Positions 4,786 to 6,878 of a DNA stretch of 6,878 nucleotides are shown piece by piece; position 1 is the stretch's first letter, and every line of letters begins with the position of its first letter. The position numbers and the translations under genes were made by a program. Source of the stretch: Nitrospiraceae bacterium (lineage in GTDB: Bacteria > Nitrospirota > Nitrospiria > Nitrospirales > UBA8639); contig DOFS01000488.1 of the NCBI GenBank assembly GCA_003523945.1, forward strand, positions 1 through 6,878. Reading direction: 5' to 3'. Under the pieces are notes generated by a model. It saw nothing but the letters and a program-made list of their open reading frames with translations, had not been told where the DNA came from and made no database searches.

Positions 4786-6878
4786 ATGTTTGTCAAACGT
4801 CTTTTGCTGTTCATCCCGTTGACCCTGGTCATTTTTCTGGTTCAATCCTATTTCTGGGTCCCAACCTATGAGCACCAGGCTGCGGGTAATCCGGATCGCT
4901 TAGTTACCTACATTGAGGCATCCAGCGGGGATGCCAAGATTCTCAATCCCATCCTCAATGCCGATTCAGCCAGCTCCAATATCGTCGGTCATGTGTTTGA
5001 GGGCTTACTGGATTTAGATGAAAATTTGAAGCTCCGTGGCCGGTTGGCTACCGATTGGCAGATCACCGAACGGGCCTATGTCCTGGTCAATCCGCATCAC
5101 CGGTTTCCTGATGGAACGGAAGTGAAAGGGAGCACGCTCTTTCAGAAAATTCATCAGGCCTGGAAGGCCGGAACGATTAGGGGATTGCAGGATAAGGTGC
5201 AAGCCATTGAATTATTACCTTCCGCCCAACGATCGGAATCCATTTCCCTTTTGCTGCCCAACGCGGAAGGAAAACCTCAGCTCAAAGACATATCTGTGAC
5301 CATTGACGTACCGGAACGGGTGGCCCTGACCCTTTCCGAGGTGGATCAGGATTTATTCGACCGGTTGAAGCCGGTCCTTGGTGAGCGATATTTCGAGAAT
5401 TTCCCCTACCATAAACATATTCTTCCCCAGGAGGCGGTGCAAAAAGAGCTTGAGGAGCCCCTGCGGAACAAATTCCGGGAAATTCTTCCTGTCGGGGAGC
5501 ATAACCCCACCATCCTGTTTCATCTTCGCCAGGGTGTAAGATTCCATGATGGGCATGAGTTCGACGCGGGAGATGTGAAGTTCACCTATGAAGCCATTAT
5601 GGATCCCAAAAATTTGTCTCCACGGACTCCGGATTTTGAGCCAATTAAAATGGTGGAGGTCGTAGATCTCTATACGATCAAAATTATTTACAAACGGCTC
5701 TATTCGCCGGCCATTAATGCCTGGACCATGGGGATGCTACCTGAGCATTTGCTCAATAAGGAGGCGTTAACCCGAGAGAAGCAGGAGCGCGGATTGTCAG
5801 AAGAGGCTCAAAAGACATTCGGGTTGCGAGACAGCCAATTCAACAGACATCCTATCGGCAGCGGGCGTTTCCGGTTTATCGAATGGCAGGGGGATGAATT
5901 TATTCATCTTCAACGGTATGAAGATTATTGGGAAGGTCCGGCTGAATATCATGAGTATTATATGCGCATTATTCCTGAATTGTTTACACAGGAGGTAGAA
6001 TTCCGCACGGGCGCAGTCGATTTCTATGCGGCTCAGCCCCATCAGGTTGACCGGTATAAAAGTGATCCGACCTATCAATGGTTTAGCAGTCTGGGATTTG
6101 CCTATACCTATATTGGGTATAACAACCGAAAACCGTTATTTGCCGATCCAAAGATCAGGACAGCCCTGGGGATGGCGATTAATGTCGACGAGATCATCAC
6201 CTATTTGATGTATGGCGAAGGTGAGCGGACGACCGGACCCTATCCCCGGAATACCGAATGGTATGATCAGTCAATTCAACCTCTTCCCTACGATCCGTTG
6301 GGAGCCCTCGCCATTCTCGAGAAAGCCGGATGGGCAATGAATGGAGACGGATGGCTCGAAAAAGATGGGAAGATTTTTGAGTTTAATCTCATTACGAATA
6401 ACGGGAATCCTATCAGAAAAAATTTGATGACCATCGCGCAGAACGCCTGGAAAAAGATCGGCGTCAAAGTGAATACACAGGTCTTCGAATGGGCGGTATT
6501 TTTGAGTGATTTTGTGAATACCGGTGACTTTGATGCGGTCGTGTTGGGGTGGAGCATGGGCATTGACCCCGATCTTTATCAGATTTGGCATTCCAGCCAG
6601 GCCGGTCCCCAACAATTAAACTTTGTCGGATATAAGAACTCTCGTGCCGACGAACTCATCGTCCGGATTCGACAGGAATACAATAGAGATCGACAAGAGC
6701 AATTGACGCACGAGCTTCACCGGTTGATTCATTTAGATCAACCCTATACCTTCCTCTATGCCCCGTTGAGTACGCGGGTCTTGGATAAGAAAATTGTTCT
6801 GGTTGAAAAAGGGCCGGATGGCAAGGAACAATTTAAAAAGATTTATCCCACCAAAAGCGGTGACATTACATTCTATTT
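4786..6878 (+). CDS. Family-5 (peptide/oligopeptide) ABC transporter solute-binding protein with large insert, C terminus cut
   Basis: A periplasmic-side solute-binding protein of the SBP_bac_5 (OppA/DppA/NikA) group, which captures peptides or similar ligands for an ABC importer. I translated 697 residues with no stop before the edge; usual length is 500-600. Conserved blocks: LNPILNADSASSNIVGHVFEGLLDLDENL starts near 54, ATDWQIT near 88, FHLRQGVRFHDGHEF near 245, HPIGSGRFRFIEWQ (355-368), FAYTYIGYNNRKPLFADPKIR from 438, and the DPDLYQIWHSS region from 594. Between ATDWQIT and FHLRQGV, normally about ten residues apart, lie about 145 extra residues. Residues 6-19 are hydrophobic after MFVKR, so the protein is exported or anchored; no lipobox cysteine exists, and I saw no cysteine in the translated part. 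No good ribosome site precedes the ATG; an in-frame TTG at 4771 is an alternative. Permease genes may follow outside the window. Ligand cannot be assigned. Confidence 0.92.
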   Translation, partial: MFVKRLLLFIPLTLVIFLVQSYFWVPTYEHQAAGNPDRLVTYIEASSGDAKILNPILNADSASSNIVGHVFEGLLDLDENLKLRGRLATDWQITERAYVLVNPHHRFPDGTEVKGSTLFQKIHQAWKAGTIRGLQDKVQAIELLPSAQRSESISLLLPNAEGKPQLKDISVTIDVPERVALTLSEVDQDLFDRLKPVLGERYFENFPYHKHILPQEAVQKELEEPLRNKFREILPVGEHNPTILFHLRQGVRFHDGHEFDAGDVKFTYEAIMDPKNLSPRTPDFEPIKMVEVVDLYTIKIIYKRLYSPAINAWTMGMLPEHLLNKEALTREKQERGLSEEAQKTFGLRDSQFNRHPIGSGRFRFIEWQGDEFIHLQRYEDYWEGPAEYHEYYMRIIPELFTQEVEFRTGAVDFYAAQPHQVDRYKSDPTYQWFSSLGFAYTYIGYNNRKPLFADPKIRTALGMAINVDEIITYLMYGEGERTTGPYPRNTEWYDQSIQPLPYDPLGALAILEKAGWAMNGDGWLEKDGKIFEFNLITNNGNPIRKNLMTIAQNAWKKIGVKVNTQVFEWAVFLSDFVNTGDFDAVVLGWSMGIDPDLYQIWHSSQAGPQQLNFVGYKNSRADELIVRIRQEYNRDRQEQLTHELHRLIHLDQPYTFLYAPLSTRVLDKKIVLVEKGPDGKEQFKKIYPTKSGDITFY

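Noticed and set aside
6271..6615. Minus-strand 114-codon frame opposite the solute-binding protein
   Set aside because: The plus-strand frame carries clear family blocks here, so this is a shadow.
1..6878. CRISPR array, tRNA, rRNA or full insertion sequence
   Set aside because: No regularly spaced long repeats, cloverleaf, rRNA core sequence or transposase coding region was found by reading.

Overview
The window looks like chromosome from a Gram-negative, probably environmental bacterium. The moderate GC content, the Mrp and Rieske pairing and the style of the regulator and solute-binding protein recall Nitrospirota (Nitrospira-like) genomes. That is an impression from reading, not a database result.

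Layout. (1) 1-627, minus strand: the N-terminal three quarters of lgt (prolipoprotein diacylglyceryl transferase), cut by the window edge. (2) 628-964: a non-coding divergent intergenic region. (3) 965-2344, plus: a PAS-AAA+-Fis sigma54 enhancer-binding regulator whose GAFTGA loop reads GAFTNA. (4) 2345-2611: a very AT-rich spacer with two GTTTCA-type palindromic sites and a well-spaced sigma54 (-24/-12) promoter. (5) 2612-2815, plus: a 67-residue protein with two CxxC pairs. (6) 3021-3917 and 3948-4262, plus: an Mrp/NBP35-type Fe-S carrier ATPase followed after 30 bp by a small Rieske [2Fe-2S] protein, probably one operon. (7) 4263-4785: a 523-bp stretch without a convincing plus-strand gene. 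It holds short repeats, a possible broken minus-strand small gene and a hairpin that would work as a minus-strand terminator. (8) 4786 to the edge, plus: a large family-5 (peptide/oligopeptide) solute-binding protein with an unusual insert of about 145 residues and no lipobox, cut at its C terminus.

How the parts may fit. The best candidate for an undescribed system is the compact circuit at 965-2815: a sigma54 activator, two candidate enhancer sites just behind its stop codon, a sigma54 promoter, and the small zinc-ribbon-like protein. By position and motif the regulator would drive the small protein. This is inferred from sequence only. Mrp and the Rieske protein share an iron-sulfur theme, and the cysteine-rich PAS domain and small protein may place a redox or metal response nearby, but nothing here proves a link.
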